Of a stretch of 64,000 bases of DNA, positions 41,833-51,202 are shown in pieces. The stretch spans positions 4,645,033 through 4,709,032 of the forward strand of contig NZ_LT985747.1 in NCBI RefSeq assembly GCF_900289175.1, read 5' to 3'. This DNA is from Paenibacillus faecalis (GTDB lineage Bacteria > Bacillota > Bacilli > Paenibacillales > Paenibacillaceae). Both the position numbers and the translations under genes were made by a program. The notes under the pieces are model-generated. The model did not search any database. It was not told the DNA's origin and was given only the letters and a program-made list of their open reading frames with translations. Each line of letters begins with the position of its first letter. The stretch's first letter is position 1.

Positions 41833-44364
41833 CTATAAAGGTTTCAGGATATAAAGCTGAACCTCATGGGGGGACAGCTCAGCTTTTACATTAAATTGTG
41901 AATCAATAAACATCTTGTATACTTCACGTTTCGGCTGAGAGATGGCTTGCAAATAGGCCAAATCCTCAGGATAAAGACATTCAGGGTGTCCCATTTCTAC
42001 CCAGTTGTCAAATGAACTTCCCCATTGACGATTGAGCGTCATTTTGCGAATCTGATAAGTCCCTGTCGGCATAGACACCAGTTCCAATGTGAACTGAAGC
42101 GGGTCCGTATGTTCAAAAATGCCATATCGATCCATTCGATTAATATGAGACACCTCATTAAGACGATAAAGCTGATCCGTATGGACATAATGATACACCA
42201 GCACCTGAATTTCTTGGCCGCGCCTTGTGACGCAGTAGTTATTACCTTTCTTGATGAGCTCATGACCTAACAATGCAAGAAATTGATAGGCGTAATAAGC
42301 AGCTTTAGGAACACCTGTCATGGTCATCAGCCCCAGCCCGCCATGAAACATATGGTCAGACACGGTAAACTCCTCAATAAGGTCTGTACATGTCCAATAA
42401 CATAAGCTGTCTACTTGATCCAGATTATCGATAATATTTTTGACAATATAGGCGGACTGATAGCAGGTATCATGAATAAGATCTCGTTGGTTGCCGCTGG
42501 AATTCCACTCTGTAACGTGAATTTCCTCGATTTTGATATCCACATCCGCAACAATCTGGTATGTTTTTGCAACCACTTGTGCCAAATAATCAGATGACTC
42601 AGACATCACCCAATAGTCTGACAGTTCATCGGTATTCCAGTGAAAATGTTCATGCGGGTTATGCTGCTGCAGCAAGTCGTGAAAAACCTGATCGTAGGGA
42701 TAGCTATGAATCGAAATAAAATCGGGTATACAGTTATTTTTCTTGCAATACTCCAAATAATCCTGCAGCCACCTGTCACGCAATATCGTTGGCGACAGCA
42801 AGCTCGGCCCGCCCATTTTCAATTGTGAATACTGTTTGATTACTTGATAGGTAGCGTGATGGAGCTCAAAATATTGCTCTTTGGTTCCGTCCCAGAAGGC
42901 GCTCACATCAGGTTCGTTCCACACTTCAAAATACCACTTCGCCACCTCGTCATAGCCGTATCTTTCGATGCAGTGTTCCACAAATGCTTTCACCAAACCC
43001 GTCCATCGATTCAAAGAGCGGGGAAAGCTAACATTGCTTTTCTTTATAAAAATAGTGCTATCACTCGATGCAAGCTTTGCTGGCATAAAGCCTAGCTCAA
43101 TAAACGGCTTCAATCCAATGCTCAGAAAAAAATCAAACAATTGGTCAACGTAAGCAAACTGATAGTATGGGTTTCCAGATTCATCTTCCTGATAGACCAT
43201 CATTTCATCGTCAAATATGCCGTGAAAGCGAATATGCGTGAAGCCGATATCTTTTTGCAGCTGTGTTAATTGCCTTTGTACGTTGGCATAAAGTCCTTCT
43301 TTAGCTTTGCCTATTGACGTTAGGCGCTTCCAGGTATGTACAAGCTTTGTTGAGCTTCCGTCATTCATTTGCACGGTTTCACTCTTTTTGATCCATTTTT
43401 CTTGGGAGCGATAAGTAATATCTTCATTTGGTTTAGGCAAATATTTAAATAGCGCTTTGAAAGCTTCCTGCTGATTCAACTCCAGATAATTCGGGGCAAC
43501 AGTCGATTGCTGAAAGGAATGGACATAGGCGTGTTTCTTATGACTGGAGCGATACTGCTTGGCTGACTGTCCATAGGCCTCGTGAAACACTTTGTTAAAC
43601 GATTTGAGGTTTGGAAATCCATTGTTTATGGCGATCTGTGTAATCGTCTCATCGGTATACAGCAGATCGTACATGGCGTGCTCCAGCCTGACCCCATTCA
43701 AATAGTTTGAAAACGTAATGCCCAGTACCTTTTTAAAGAACCGCGAAAGATAGTGAACCGACAAATACTCTTTCTCGGCTAATTCTGTTAAAGTAATCGG
43801 CTCTGAATAATTTTGTTGAATATATTCTGTAATCGCCATCAGGCGATCCATATATTTTACGTCGGTTAAATGATCCGCCGGACTTCGCTCTTTCGCAAAA
43901 TACTTAACCAGATAAGCGATCAATCGAAAGAGCATCCCCTTCATCTCTAGCTCATACCCATTTTCTTGCTTTGTATAGATGAACATCATGTGAGCAAGCA
44001 TTTGCCGAATCGTATCAAACTCCTCCTGATGCTTCTGATCATATTGAGAAGAATTACATATGAATTGGAGATCTTTCATTGAGCCATACTGCTGCTCCAA
44101 ATAGGACTGAGATATTTGTAATACAAGCAACAAGCATTGTTCGTCCCCGCTTATGGAGTGAACTTCCTTTGAGTTAATGACTGTAATATCGGATTCCTTT
44201 AACAGAAATCTTTCTTGTTTGCGCAGCAATTGGGCATTTCCACTGAGCACAAAAAGGATCTCCATATCTTCATGCCAATGCATTTGAACATAATTAGGCC
44301 GGTGCAAAAGGAGACGAAATGGGATGTAGTCATTTGTTGCAATAAGTTCGAAATTATATTTCAT
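41833..44364 (-). CDS. AraC-type regulator fused to a GH39-like glycosidase domain
   Basis: 843 residues from the ATG at 44364, chosen because GAGGGG lies 7 bases upstream. Order: cupin sensor (about 1-130, HWHEDMEILFVLSGNAQL), AraC double helix-turn-helix (about 185-285; TLTELAEKEYLSVHYLSRFFKKVLG and ITQIAINNGFPNLKSFNKVFHEAYG), then a GH39-like barrel (about 330-800) with the acid Glu in YFEVWNEPDVSAFW and a likely nucleophile Glu in IHVTEWNSSGNQRD. GH39 includes beta-xylosidases. The enzyme part may act as a sensor or a working hydrolase. It probably controls the neighbouring symporter and GH3 genes. Confidence 0.88.
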   Translation of the reverse strand: MKYNFELIATNDYIPFRLLLHRPNYVQMHWHEDMEILFVLSGNAQLLRKQERFLLKESDITVINSKEVHSISGDEQCLLLVLQISQSYLEQQYGSMKDLQFICNSSQYDQKHQEEFDTIRQMLAHMMFIYTKQENGYELEMKGMLFRLIAYLVKYFAKERSPADHLTDVKYMDRLMAITEYIQQNYSEPITLTELAEKEYLSVHYLSRFFKKVLGITFSNYLNGVRLEHAMYDLLYTDETITQIAINNGFPNLKSFNKVFHEAYGQSAKQYRSSHKKHAYVHSFQQSTVAPNYLELNQQEAFKALFKYLPKPNEDITYRSQEKWIKKSETVQMNDGSSTKLVHTWKRLTSIGKAKEGLYANVQRQLTQLQKDIGFTHIRFHGIFDDEMMVYQEDESGNPYYQFAYVDQLFDFFLSIGLKPFIELGFMPAKLASSDSTIFIKKSNVSFPRSLNRWTGLVKAFVEHCIERYGYDEVAKWYFEVWNEPDVSAFWDGTKEQYFELHHATYQVIKQYSQLKMGGPSLLSPTILRDRWLQDYLEYCKKNNCIPDFISIHSYPYDQVFHDLLQQHNPHEHFHWNTDELSDYWVMSESSDYLAQVVAKTYQIVADVDIKIEEIHVTEWNSSGNQRDLIHDTCYQSAYIVKNIIDNLDQVDSLCYWTCTDLIEEFTVSDHMFHGGLGLMTMTGVPKAAYYAYQFLALLGHELIKKGNNYCVTRRGQEIQVLVYHYVHTDQLYRLNEVSHINRMDRYGIFEHTDPLQFTLELVSMPTGTYQIRKMTLNRQWGSSFDNWVEMGHPECLYPEDLAYLQAISQPKREVYKMFIDSQFNVKAELSPHEVQLYILKPL

Positions 44365-44530
44365 CAGAATCCCCTCAAAAAACATAAATGGAATGCGCAA
44401 TTGACGATGCCGGGTCATTCGTAAATTTTGAGCTAAAAGATATAATAATATTCATTATAGTTATATGAGCAGTATAATATAGCACTGAGGGAGATGCCAA
44501 TGTACTATTTTTTCGTTATAATTATTAACT

Positions 44531-44611
44531 AGGAGGTAAATTTTTACGCTCAAGGGAAAGGCCGAATTGGTAAAGAAAGCGGAGATCGTATTTAAAACGA
44601 AATATGATTAA
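44531..44611 (+). pseudogene. Short remnant frame with ribosome site but no normal start
   Basis: A perfect AGGAGG at 44531-44536 is followed, 9 bases later, by ACG rather than ATG at 44546; the frame then reads TLKGKAELVKKAEIVFKTKY and stops at 44611. The rest of 44365-44640 shows no gene. Either a start codon was lost by mutation or the match is chance. Confidence 0.25.
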
Positions 44612-44642
44612 AGGCCAAAGCATGGCCACTATGCGACCATAC

Positions 44643-44681
44643 AGAGGCATTTACCCGTGTAGGGATAACTGCCTCTTTTTT
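44643..44681 (+). terminator. Terminator upstream of the mazG-like gene
   Basis: AGAGGCA pairs with TGCCTCT, extended by TACCC/GGGATA inner pairs, followed by TTTTTT. Confidence 0.8.
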
Positions 44682-44713
44682 GTGTTATTTTGACTGGGGA
44701 TGGTGATAACAGT

Positions 44714-45052
44714 ATGAAAATGAATGATGAATTGCTAAGGAAAGTTTTAGACTTTCGGGACAGTCGGGATTGGGGGAAATTCCATAACGCAAAAGATTTA
44801 GCGATTTCTTTAAGTATCGAAGCATCGGAATTGCTTGAACATTTTCAATGGAGGTCTTCTGAGGAAGCAGTTCACCATAGAAAAGTACAGATTGCAGAAG
44901 AATTGGCAGACGTGCTGATTTATTCTATTTATTTGGCTGATACAATGGATCTTAATATTGAGAAAATTATCTATGAGAAAATGAAGAAGAATGAAGAGAA
45001 GTATCCTGTAGAAAAATCATACGGAAGAATGAATAAATACACCGAGTTGTAG
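44714..45052 (+). CDS. MazG-like nucleotide pyrophosphohydrolase
   Basis: A 112-residue all-alpha NTP-PPase from the ATG at 44714. The helix pair with metal-binding acids is visible: LSIEASELLEHFQWRSSEEAV, then AEELADVLIYSIYLADTMDL, matching the E-x2-E ... E-x2-D pattern, and the ending EKKYPVEKSYGR-like tail (KNEEKYPVEKSYGRMNKY). Enzymes of this type remove pyrophosphate from non-canonical or regulatory nucleotides. It is 12 bases ahead of a DUF2075 helicase-nuclease gene, a pairing that recurs in bacterial genomes and may act in defence. Confidence 0.88.
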   Translation: MKMNDELLRKVLDFRDSRDWGKFHNAKDLAISLSIEASELLEHFQWRSSEEAVHHRKVQIAEELADVLIYSIYLADTMDLNIEKIIYEKMKKNEEKYPVEKSYGRMNKYTEL

Positions 45053-45064
45053 GAGTGCTGCAGC

Positions 45065-46948
45065 ATGATTATTTACAGTAGTAATGCATTAAAGTTCCGG
45101 GAATCAGTTGATCATAATAAAATTACAGTTGAGATTGAGAAAGCTTTTATTGATAAAATGGGTATGAAACCAAGTCCTGGCGAGAAAAGAGCTTGGAACA
45201 ACTCCATGCAATTTATGGAACGGGTAATTCGAAACTCCAAGATCGCTGATGACTGTGGCATTTTGATTGAATATAACATCCCCGCTACGAGCAAGCGTAT
45301 TGATTTTATTGTTGCAGGCCAGAACCAGGATGGAAAGAGTAATTTTGTCATTGTGGAACTGAAGCAGTGGGAGTCTGCTCAAATAACGGACCGAGAAGAT
45401 TTGGTGATTGCATATATCGGTGGAAGAAAGCGGGAGATCCCGCATCCTTCTTATCAAGCTTGGTCCTATCGGCAATTTTTAGACGATATGAATGAATCCA
45501 TCCATAGCAATGATTTAACGGGGCATGCCTGTGCTTATTTACATAATTATCGGGTACCTCAACCAGACCCCCTCAGGAACGAGCGTTATCAAGGTCTTAT
45601 TCGAGAAGCACCGTTATTTATGGCTGAGGACACGTTAAAGCTTCAAGAGTTTTTATATAAACATATTGGTAAGGGAAATGGTATTAACCTTCTCTATTTA
45701 ATTGAGAACGGAAAGATTCGGCCTTCAAAAAAGCTGATCGATCATGTGGAAAGCCTATTTAAAGGAAACTCTGAATTTATTTTGCTTGATGAGCAGAAGG
45801 TTGCTTACGAAACTATTATAAGTATAGCTAAAAATATCGATAAGAAAAAAACAATCATAGTCAAAGGCGGGCCAGGCACAGGAAAATCAGTGATCTCAAT
45901 GAATGCACTTGGTGGTTTGTTAAAACATAAGTTGAATGTGAAATTTATCGCACCTAATGCTTCTTTTAGAACGGTTATGGTTGAGACATTGACAAAACAG
46001 CAACTTAAAAACAAAGCAAGAACTCGTGGGCTGTTTGCCGGGTCTGGACAATTTTACGGGGCATCTGAGAATTTCTATGACGTTCTTGTTGTAGACGAAG
46101 CTCATCGTCTTAAAGGAAAGGGAGCTTATCAGTATCGTGGAGAAAATCAAATTGAGGATATTATAAAAGCTTCAAAAGTAAACGTGTTTTTTATCGATGA
46201 TTTTCAGCGTATTAGGCCAGATGATATTGGCTCTGTATCTGAAATCAGAAGGATCGCGAGCTTATATGGCTCTGAGGTTCATGAATATACTCTTTCCGCT
46301 CAGTTTCGCTGCTCCGGGGCAGAAGGGTTCATCAATTGGATTGATCATGTGCTACAGATTCAAACAACGGCAAATTTTAATGGCTGGGATCAAGAGTCAT
46401 TTGAATTTAAGATGATTGATAACCCTAATGACCTATATGAGGAAATTAGAGAAAGGGTTAGTTCCGGATATAAAGCGAGAATGCTTGCCGGGTTTGCTTG
46501 GAATTGGACCAGGGATAAAGATGGTAACAGAAACGGTGAGGTTGCTGATGTCGTTATTGAAGAGCACGATTTCCGAATGCCTTGGAATGGAAGAGCAATT
46601 TCAAGTACTTGGGCTATTCATGAGGACGGTATAGATCAAATTGGATGTGTGCATACATCACAAGGGTTAGAGTTTGATTATGTTGGAGTTATTATAGGTA
46701 ACGATTTAAAGTATGATCCGCAGAGTATGCTGATCTACGCTGACTATTCTGAATACAAAGATACGATGGGAAAACGTGGGCTGAAGAATGATAACGAGCA
46801 GTTGACGGCATTAATCAAAAATATTTATAAGGTACTAATCTCCAGGGGAATGAAGGGATGTTATCTGTATTGCCGCAATCCTGAACTACATAATTACATC
46901 AAGGAACAGTTAAACAGAATAGACCCAAAAATGAGCTTTACTAACTAA
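45065..46948 (+). CDS. Nuclease-DUF2075 helicase fusion
   Basis: A 627-residue protein. The N-terminal region (about 60-110) carries a PD-(D/E)XK-like nuclease core: RIDFIVAGQ...NFVIVELKQW (Asp then E-x-K). From about 235 comes a P-loop helicase of the DUF2075 (Schlafen-like) group: Walker A VKGGPGTGKSV, Walker B DVLVVDEAHRLKG, YTLSAQFRCSGAEGF, and HTSQGLEFDYVGVIIG as the motif V/VI part. It probably acts on DNA or RNA. It is co-transcribed with the MazG-like gene. Function is inferred; a role in stress or phage response is possible. Confidence 0.85.
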   Translation: MIIYSSNALKFRESVDHNKITVEIEKAFIDKMGMKPSPGEKRAWNNSMQFMERVIRNSKIADDCGILIEYNIPATSKRIDFIVAGQNQDGKSNFVIVELKQWESAQITDREDLVIAYIGGRKREIPHPSYQAWSYRQFLDDMNESIHSNDLTGHACAYLHNYRVPQPDPLRNERYQGLIREAPLFMAEDTLKLQEFLYKHIGKGNGINLLYLIENGKIRPSKKLIDHVESLFKGNSEFILLDEQKVAYETIISIAKNIDKKKTIIVKGGPGTGKSVISMNALGGLLKHKLNVKFIAPNASFRTVMVETLTKQQLKNKARTRGLFAGSGQFYGASENFYDVLVVDEAHRLKGKGAYQYRGENQIEDIIKASKVNVFFIDDFQRIRPDDIGSVSEIRRIASLYGSEVHEYTLSAQFRCSGAEGFINWIDHVLQIQTTANFNGWDQESFEFKMIDNPNDLYEEIRERVSSGYKARMLAGFAWNWTRDKDGNRNGEVADVVIEEHDFRMPWNGRAISSTWAIHEDGIDQIGCVHTSQGLEFDYVGVIIGNDLKYDPQSMLIYADYSEYKDTMGKRGLKNDNEQLTALIKNIYKVLISRGMKGCYLYCRNPELHNYIKEQLNRIDPKMSFTN

Positions 46949-47112
46949 TGCACCTTTTTTGTTATTCATTATTATTGATTGATTTGAAATAATACAGTTG
47001 TTTATTCTCAGTGATGAAGCTCATTGCCGCTTCGGCAAACCTGGACATGCTGGAGAGGGCTGCTCAGGTAATGGTATAATGCTAAAAAGGTGTAGATAGG
47101 GAGGCGCAGACG

Positions 47113-47985
47113 ATGAGAGAAGATCTATTGGCTCAGCTGGACGAATGGCATGAGGAAGATGAGTACGAAGAAATCGTAGATGCCATTATAGAGATTCCTG
47201 AGGATGAACGGGATTATGAGCTGATCAGCCATTTGGGCAGAGCGATGAATAACCTTGAACGTTACGAAGAGGCGATTGAACAGTTTCTGTCCGTTGCTGA
47301 GGAAGGCAAGGAGGACCCGCTCTGGCATTACCGCATAGGGCTTGCCTATTACTATTTGGAGCAGTACGATAAGGCGAAGAAGGCGTTTGAGACTGCGGAT
47401 CAATTGGAACCTGGGGATGAAGATACCCTGGAGTTTCTCGAGTGGATTCGGGAGAAAACGGCCAAGAAGTCTGTACAAAAAAAGGCTTCCAAACAGAATA
47501 CAAATGTTGATCCTACTAACTTTTGGGATGACAGCGAGCAGGCGCTTGAACAATATGTTTCAGATCCGCCTTCAGATGAGTTGATTGAGTCCGTTGAAGA
47601 AGAACTCGTCTTTAAGCTTCCTGCAGCTTATATTCAGATGATGAAGGTACATAACGGAGGAATTCCTCACAACAGGTTTTTCCCTATAGGGAAGGACCAT
47701 ATTGAAATTTCCGGCATTCTCGGCATTGGACGAGAGAAGAAAAGATCATTGTGCGGAGAATTAGGGAGCCGGTATATGATTGAACAGGGAGGATACCCGG
47801 AAGTTGGCGTGGTCATTTGTGATTGTCCTTCCGAGAATGAGGTCGTTATGCTTGATTACCGCACGGCTGGAAATGATGGAGAACCCGAGGTTATTCATGT
47901 GGATCAAAAGAATGATTACACCGTCACCAAGCTTGCTCCCAACTTTGAATCTTTTATTAGCGGCTTAGTAAATAAGGAAGTCTAG
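47113..47985 (+). CDS. TPR-SUKH (SMI1/KNR4) domain protein
   Basis: A 290-residue soluble acidic protein: tetratricopeptide helices at about 25-115 (HLGRAMNNLERYEEAIEQFLSV, RIGLAYYYLEQYDKAKKAFETA), a Lys-rich linker, then a SUKH domain (about 155-285; LIESVEEELVFKLPAAYIQMMKVHNGG). SUKH proteins often neutralise contact-dependent or polymorphic toxins, or act as scaffolds. No toxin gene sits beside it, so immunity is only one option. GGGAGGCGC precedes the ATG. A terminator follows. Confidence 0.85.
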   Translation: MREDLLAQLDEWHEEDEYEEIVDAIIEIPEDERDYELISHLGRAMNNLERYEEAIEQFLSVAEEGKEDPLWHYRIGLAYYYLEQYDKAKKAFETADQLEPGDEDTLEFLEWIREKTAKKSVQKKASKQNTNVDPTNFWDDSEQALEQYVSDPPSDELIESVEEELVFKLPAAYIQMMKVHNGGIPHNRFFPIGKDHIEISGILGIGREKKRSLCGELGSRYMIEQGGYPEVGVVICDCPSENEVVMLDYRTAGNDGEPEVIHVDQKNDYTVTKLAPNFESFISGLVNKEV

Positions 47986-47995
47986 TAAGCAAAAT

Positions 47996-48039
47996 AAGGA
48001 CTTGAGGGCGTAAACACAACATGCCTTCAAGTCCTTTTT
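47996..48039 (+). terminator. Terminator after the TPR-SUKH gene
   Basis: AAGGACTTGAGGGC pairs with GCCTTCAAGTCCTT with a small mismatch, followed by T residues. Confidence 0.85.
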
Positions 48040-48097
48040 CATTGGGAAATTCCCGCTTCATGTGATGCCGGAGCTTCTACTCCATTGAAGCTTAAAA

Positions 48098-49288
48098 TTA
48101 ATTTGTATAGTTGTCAAAATATCCTTGGATATAGACAATAGGTGTGCCTTTATCTCCACTTCCGGAGGTTAAATCAGACAGGGAGCCGATAAGGTCAGTC
48201 AGCTTCCGAGGTGTTGTCCCTTGCGCTTCCATGGCCCCTACCAGGTCCGGTTCTTTATTGCTAATATATTCAGAGATCGCTTGCTTAAGCTCTTCGCCTC
48301 TTAGATCAGCAAAGTTATTATCCGCCAAATACTTTAACTTGATCTCATTAGGCGTACCTTCAAGACCTGATGTAAAGGCTGGGGATACAACTGGATCAGC
48401 AAGTTCCCATATTTTCCCTACAGGATCTTTAAAAGCCCCGTCTCCGTAGACCATGACTTCAACTTGCTTACCCGTTTTTTCTTTAAGCATTTGCTGTATA
48501 TTATCCACGATCGGCTGGCATTGACGCGGGAAAAGCTTCACACTATCTTCTGTTGATTTATTAGATCCTAGCAGGCCATAGGCTTCATTATATCCACTGC
48601 CATCGATTGACTCTGATAAAATGTTGTCAAGGCTGTAGACCTTGTCTCCGCCGTTTGCCTTTAATATTCTCTTGGTTCTGAATCTCGAATGGATATCACA
48701 AGTTAGTACATGCTTGGTGTATTCCAGGATCGTTTTTGGATGATTCGAGAAAATGATCTCGCATTCGGTCCCATATTCTTCGATGATCGATTTATAGTAA
48801 TCAATATAGTCTACCCCAGTAAAAGGATGCTTCTCATATCCAAAATGCTCGCGGAATTGCGATTCGGTTAAAGTATCTGTCCAAGGATTAATTCCTTTTT
48901 CATCGAGCATATCCAGATCAACCAGGTGATTTCCAACTTCATCCGATGGATAGCTAAGCATCAGGACAATCTTCTTAGCGCCTTTAGCAATACCACGAAG
49001 ACAGACTGCAAAGCGATTTCGGCTTAAGATCGGGAATATGACGCCTACCGTTTCTTCTCCAAACTTGGAACGAACATCTTCCGCAATATGATCGATTGTA
49101 GCATAATTGCCCTGAGCACGGGCGACGATCGATTCAGTTACAGTGACGATATCCTTATCATGAATGCGAAAGCCCTCAACCTCAGAAGCTTTTAACACAC
49201 TATCTACAACGATTTGTTCAATGTTGTCCCCTCGGTTTACGATCGGGCAACGGAGGCCTCTAACTACAGTTCCAACGACTCTTTCCAA
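48098..49288 (-). CDS. CofE-like (F420-0:gamma-glutamyl ligase family) protein
   Basis: A 396-residue protein of the CofE/PF01996 fold. ERVVGTVVRGLRCPIVNRGDNI, FRIHDKDIVTVTESIVARAQGN, FPILSRNRFAVCLRGIAKGAKK and DGSGYNEAYGLLGSN fit it. CofE adds glutamate to coenzyme F420, but this is the longer Firmicute form with a C-terminal extension (about 250-396), and no other F420 genes are visible here, so another peptide-bond ligation is likely. The gene is divergent from a LysR regulator (126 bases), its probable controller. GGAGCGATTAC lies before the ATG. Confidence 0.8.
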   Translation of the reverse strand: MERVVGTVVRGLRCPIVNRGDNIEQIVVDSVLKASEVEGFRIHDKDIVTVTESIVARAQGNYATIDHIAEDVRSKFGEETVGVIFPILSRNRFAVCLRGIAKGAKKIVLMLSYPSDEVGNHLVDLDMLDEKGINPWTDTLTESQFREHFGYEKHPFTGVDYIDYYKSIIEEYGTECEIIFSNHPKTILEYTKHVLTCDIHSRFRTKRILKANGGDKVYSLDNILSESIDGSGYNEAYGLLGSNKSTEDSVKLFPRQCQPIVDNIQQMLKEKTGKQVEVMVYGDGAFKDPVGKIWELADPVVSPAFTSGLEGTPNEIKLKYLADNNFADLRGEELKQAISEYISNKEPDLVGAMEAQGTTPRKLTDLIGSLSDLTSGSGDKGTPIVYIQGYFDNYTN

Positions 49289-49414
49289 TGTAATCGCTCC
49301 TTACAGCTTTTAAAGTTAATGATTGACGTGACACATACACTTGTAATATACATCAATCTAATGGTATAAGTGAAATCAATATATCAAATAGTAGGCATAA
49401 GAGGTGCTTATATA

Positions 49415-50302
49415 GTGAGTAAATTAGATTTATATAAGGTATTTTGCAAAGTCGCAAATAGTAAAAGCTTCTCCAGAGCCGCAAAAGATTTATACATGAC
49501 ACAGCCTGCGGTCAGTCAAGCGATCATGCAGCTGGAAAGGGAGCTGGATACCCGTCTTTTTACACGAACCCCTAAAGGGGTGTCGTTAACGAATGAAGGC
49601 AGTTTGCTGTACGAATATGCCAATTCCGCGATCAATCTGATTCACGTTGGAGAAGAGAAAATTCTTGAATTTAAAAACTTGACGACAGGCGAGTTGAAAA
49701 TCGGTGTGGGGGACACGATTTCCCGTTATTTTTTACTTCCCTATTTGGAGACCTTTCACATTCGATATCCCAATATTAAATTTAAAATTGTGAATGGTAC
49801 GACACTTGAAATCTGTTCTATTTTAAAATCAGGGGAAGTCGATATTGGAGTCTGTAATTTTCCGCTTGACGACCCGGCACTAGAGCTCAAACCATGTATT
49901 GATATTCATGATATTTTTGTTTACGGTGAAAAATTCAAGCACGCCTTATCCGGCCCGGTCAGCCTGGAGGAAATGGCAAAGCTGCCGCTCATCTTTCTTG
50001 AATCCAAATCCAATTCCAGAAAGTATGTAGAGGACTATATGCTGTCTAAAGGAATCAAGATTTCTCCGGATTTTGAACTGGGCTCCCACCATTTACTATT
50101 GGAATTTGCAAAAATAAACTTGGGCATAGCTTGCGTAACGAAGGAGTTTTCCCAAGAGTATCTCGATAAAGGGTTATTGTATGAAGTTCATCTTACTCCG
50201 CCAATACCTAAAAGAAGCATAGGTGTATGTTCCTTAAGAAGTGTATCTCTATCGCCAGCCTCAACAAAATTTGTTGAGATTCTGGAAAAGGGACTACCAT
50301 AA
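49415..50302 (+). CDS. LysR-family transcriptional regulator
   Basis: A 295-residue regulator from the GTG at 49415 (GAGGTG 8 bases upstream); the frame extends to 49370 but those residues are atypical. N-terminal helix-turn-helix: KSFSRAAKDLYMTQPAVSQAIMQLERELDTRLFTRTPKGVSLT; C-terminal effector-binding domain (about 90-295). It resembles the CysL/YwfK branch in length and layout. Divergence from the CofE-like gene suggests mutual regulation through the shared 126-base gap. Confidence 0.92.
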   Translation: MSKLDLYKVFCKVANSKSFSRAAKDLYMTQPAVSQAIMQLERELDTRLFTRTPKGVSLTNEGSLLYEYANSAINLIHVGEEKILEFKNLTTGELKIGVGDTISRYFLLPYLETFHIRYPNIKFKIVNGTTLEICSILKSGEVDIGVCNFPLDDPALELKPCIDIHDIFVYGEKFKHALSGPVSLEEMAKLPLIFLESKSNSRKYVEDYMLSKGIKISPDFELGSHHLLLEFAKINLGIACVTKEFSQEYLDKGLLYEVHLTPPIPKRSIGVCSLRSVSLSPASTKFVEILEKGLP

Positions 50303-50367
50303 TGCCTACCCTAATATACTTAATATTATGCTAAAATGAAAAATAAAACAGTTTGGAGGCATGCATT

Positions 50368-51108
50368 TTGATAGGTCGCAGTGGAAATCCAACACTTAGC
50401 GAAAAAACATTTGAGAAGAGTGGATATTACAATGGCAAAGAAACGATGACGATCGGCGGAACGGTGAACAAATCGTTCATGCTGTTAGCGCTGCTCATCG
50501 GGGCAGCTGTCATATCTTGGGCCATGTTTTTCAATGGTTACAATGTATTCCCGTACATGATTGGTGGCGCGATTGGCGGTTTGATCCTGGCGCTAATCAT
50601 CAGTTTTGTTCCAACGACTGCACCGTTTTTGGCACCGATTTATGCGATTGCGGAAGGATTTTTTCTAGGGGCATTATCGGCTAATTATGAATCATTATAC
50701 TATGGGATTACCCTTCAGGCTGCTTTGCTGACCATGTGCGTGTTCTTGGCCATGCTGATCGCGTACAAAACCGGCCTGATTAAAGCTAGCCGGGGATTTC
50801 AACGCGGCGTCTTCGCAGCTACGCTCGGCATCGCGCTTGTATATTTGCTGAGCTTTGTACTTGGCATGTTTGGCGTGACGGTACCGTATTTGCATGATAG
50901 CACTCCGTTGGGTATTGGAATATCGGTAGTCATCGTCATCATTGCGGCTCTGAACTTCGTGCTCGACTTTAACTTTATTGAAGAAGGGGCTAAGCAAGGA
51001 GCACCGAAGCATATGGAGTGGTACGGCTCCTTTGGGTTACTGGTCACTCTCGTATGGTTGTACGTAGAGATTGTCCGTTTACTTGCGAAGTTGGCTAATC
51101 GGGATTAG
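50368..51108 (+). CDS. Bax-inhibitor-1/YccA-family membrane protein
   Basis: A 246-residue protein, TTG start at 50368 with TTTGGAGG 7 bases upstream. A short soluble N-terminus (GNPTLSEKTFEKSGYYN) is followed by seven hydrophobic helices, the last part DFNFIEEGAKQGAPKHMEWYGSFGLLVTLVWLYVEIVRLLA being the typical end of the YccA/Bax-1-inhibitor family with its conserved acidic residues. Family members leak Ca2+/H+ or modulate FtsH in bacteria. The specific role is not known. A clean terminator follows. Confidence 0.9.
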   Translation: MIGRSGNPTLSEKTFEKSGYYNGKETMTIGGTVNKSFMLLALLIGAAVISWAMFFNGYNVFPYMIGGAIGGLILALIISFVPTTAPFLAPIYAIAEGFFLGALSANYESLYYGITLQAALLTMCVFLAMLIAYKTGLIKASRGFQRGVFAATLGIALVYLLSFVLGMFGVTVPYLHDSTPLGIGISVVIVIIAALNFVLDFNFIEEGAKQGAPKHMEWYGSFGLLVTLVWLYVEIVRLLAKLANRD

Positions 51109-51125
51109 GCTCTAGTATTATATAA

Positions 51126-51161
51126 AATAGCTGTCGGGGAAATCCCGACAGCTATTTTTTT
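51126..51161 (+). terminator. Terminator after the Bax-inhibitor-like gene
   Basis: AATAGCTGTCGGG pairs with CCCGACAGCTATT around GAAAT, followed by T residues. Confidence 0.92.
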
Positions 51162-51202
51162 GAGGTATCGGCTTCTTTAACGTTGGAGAAGGATGAGCAG
51201 GT

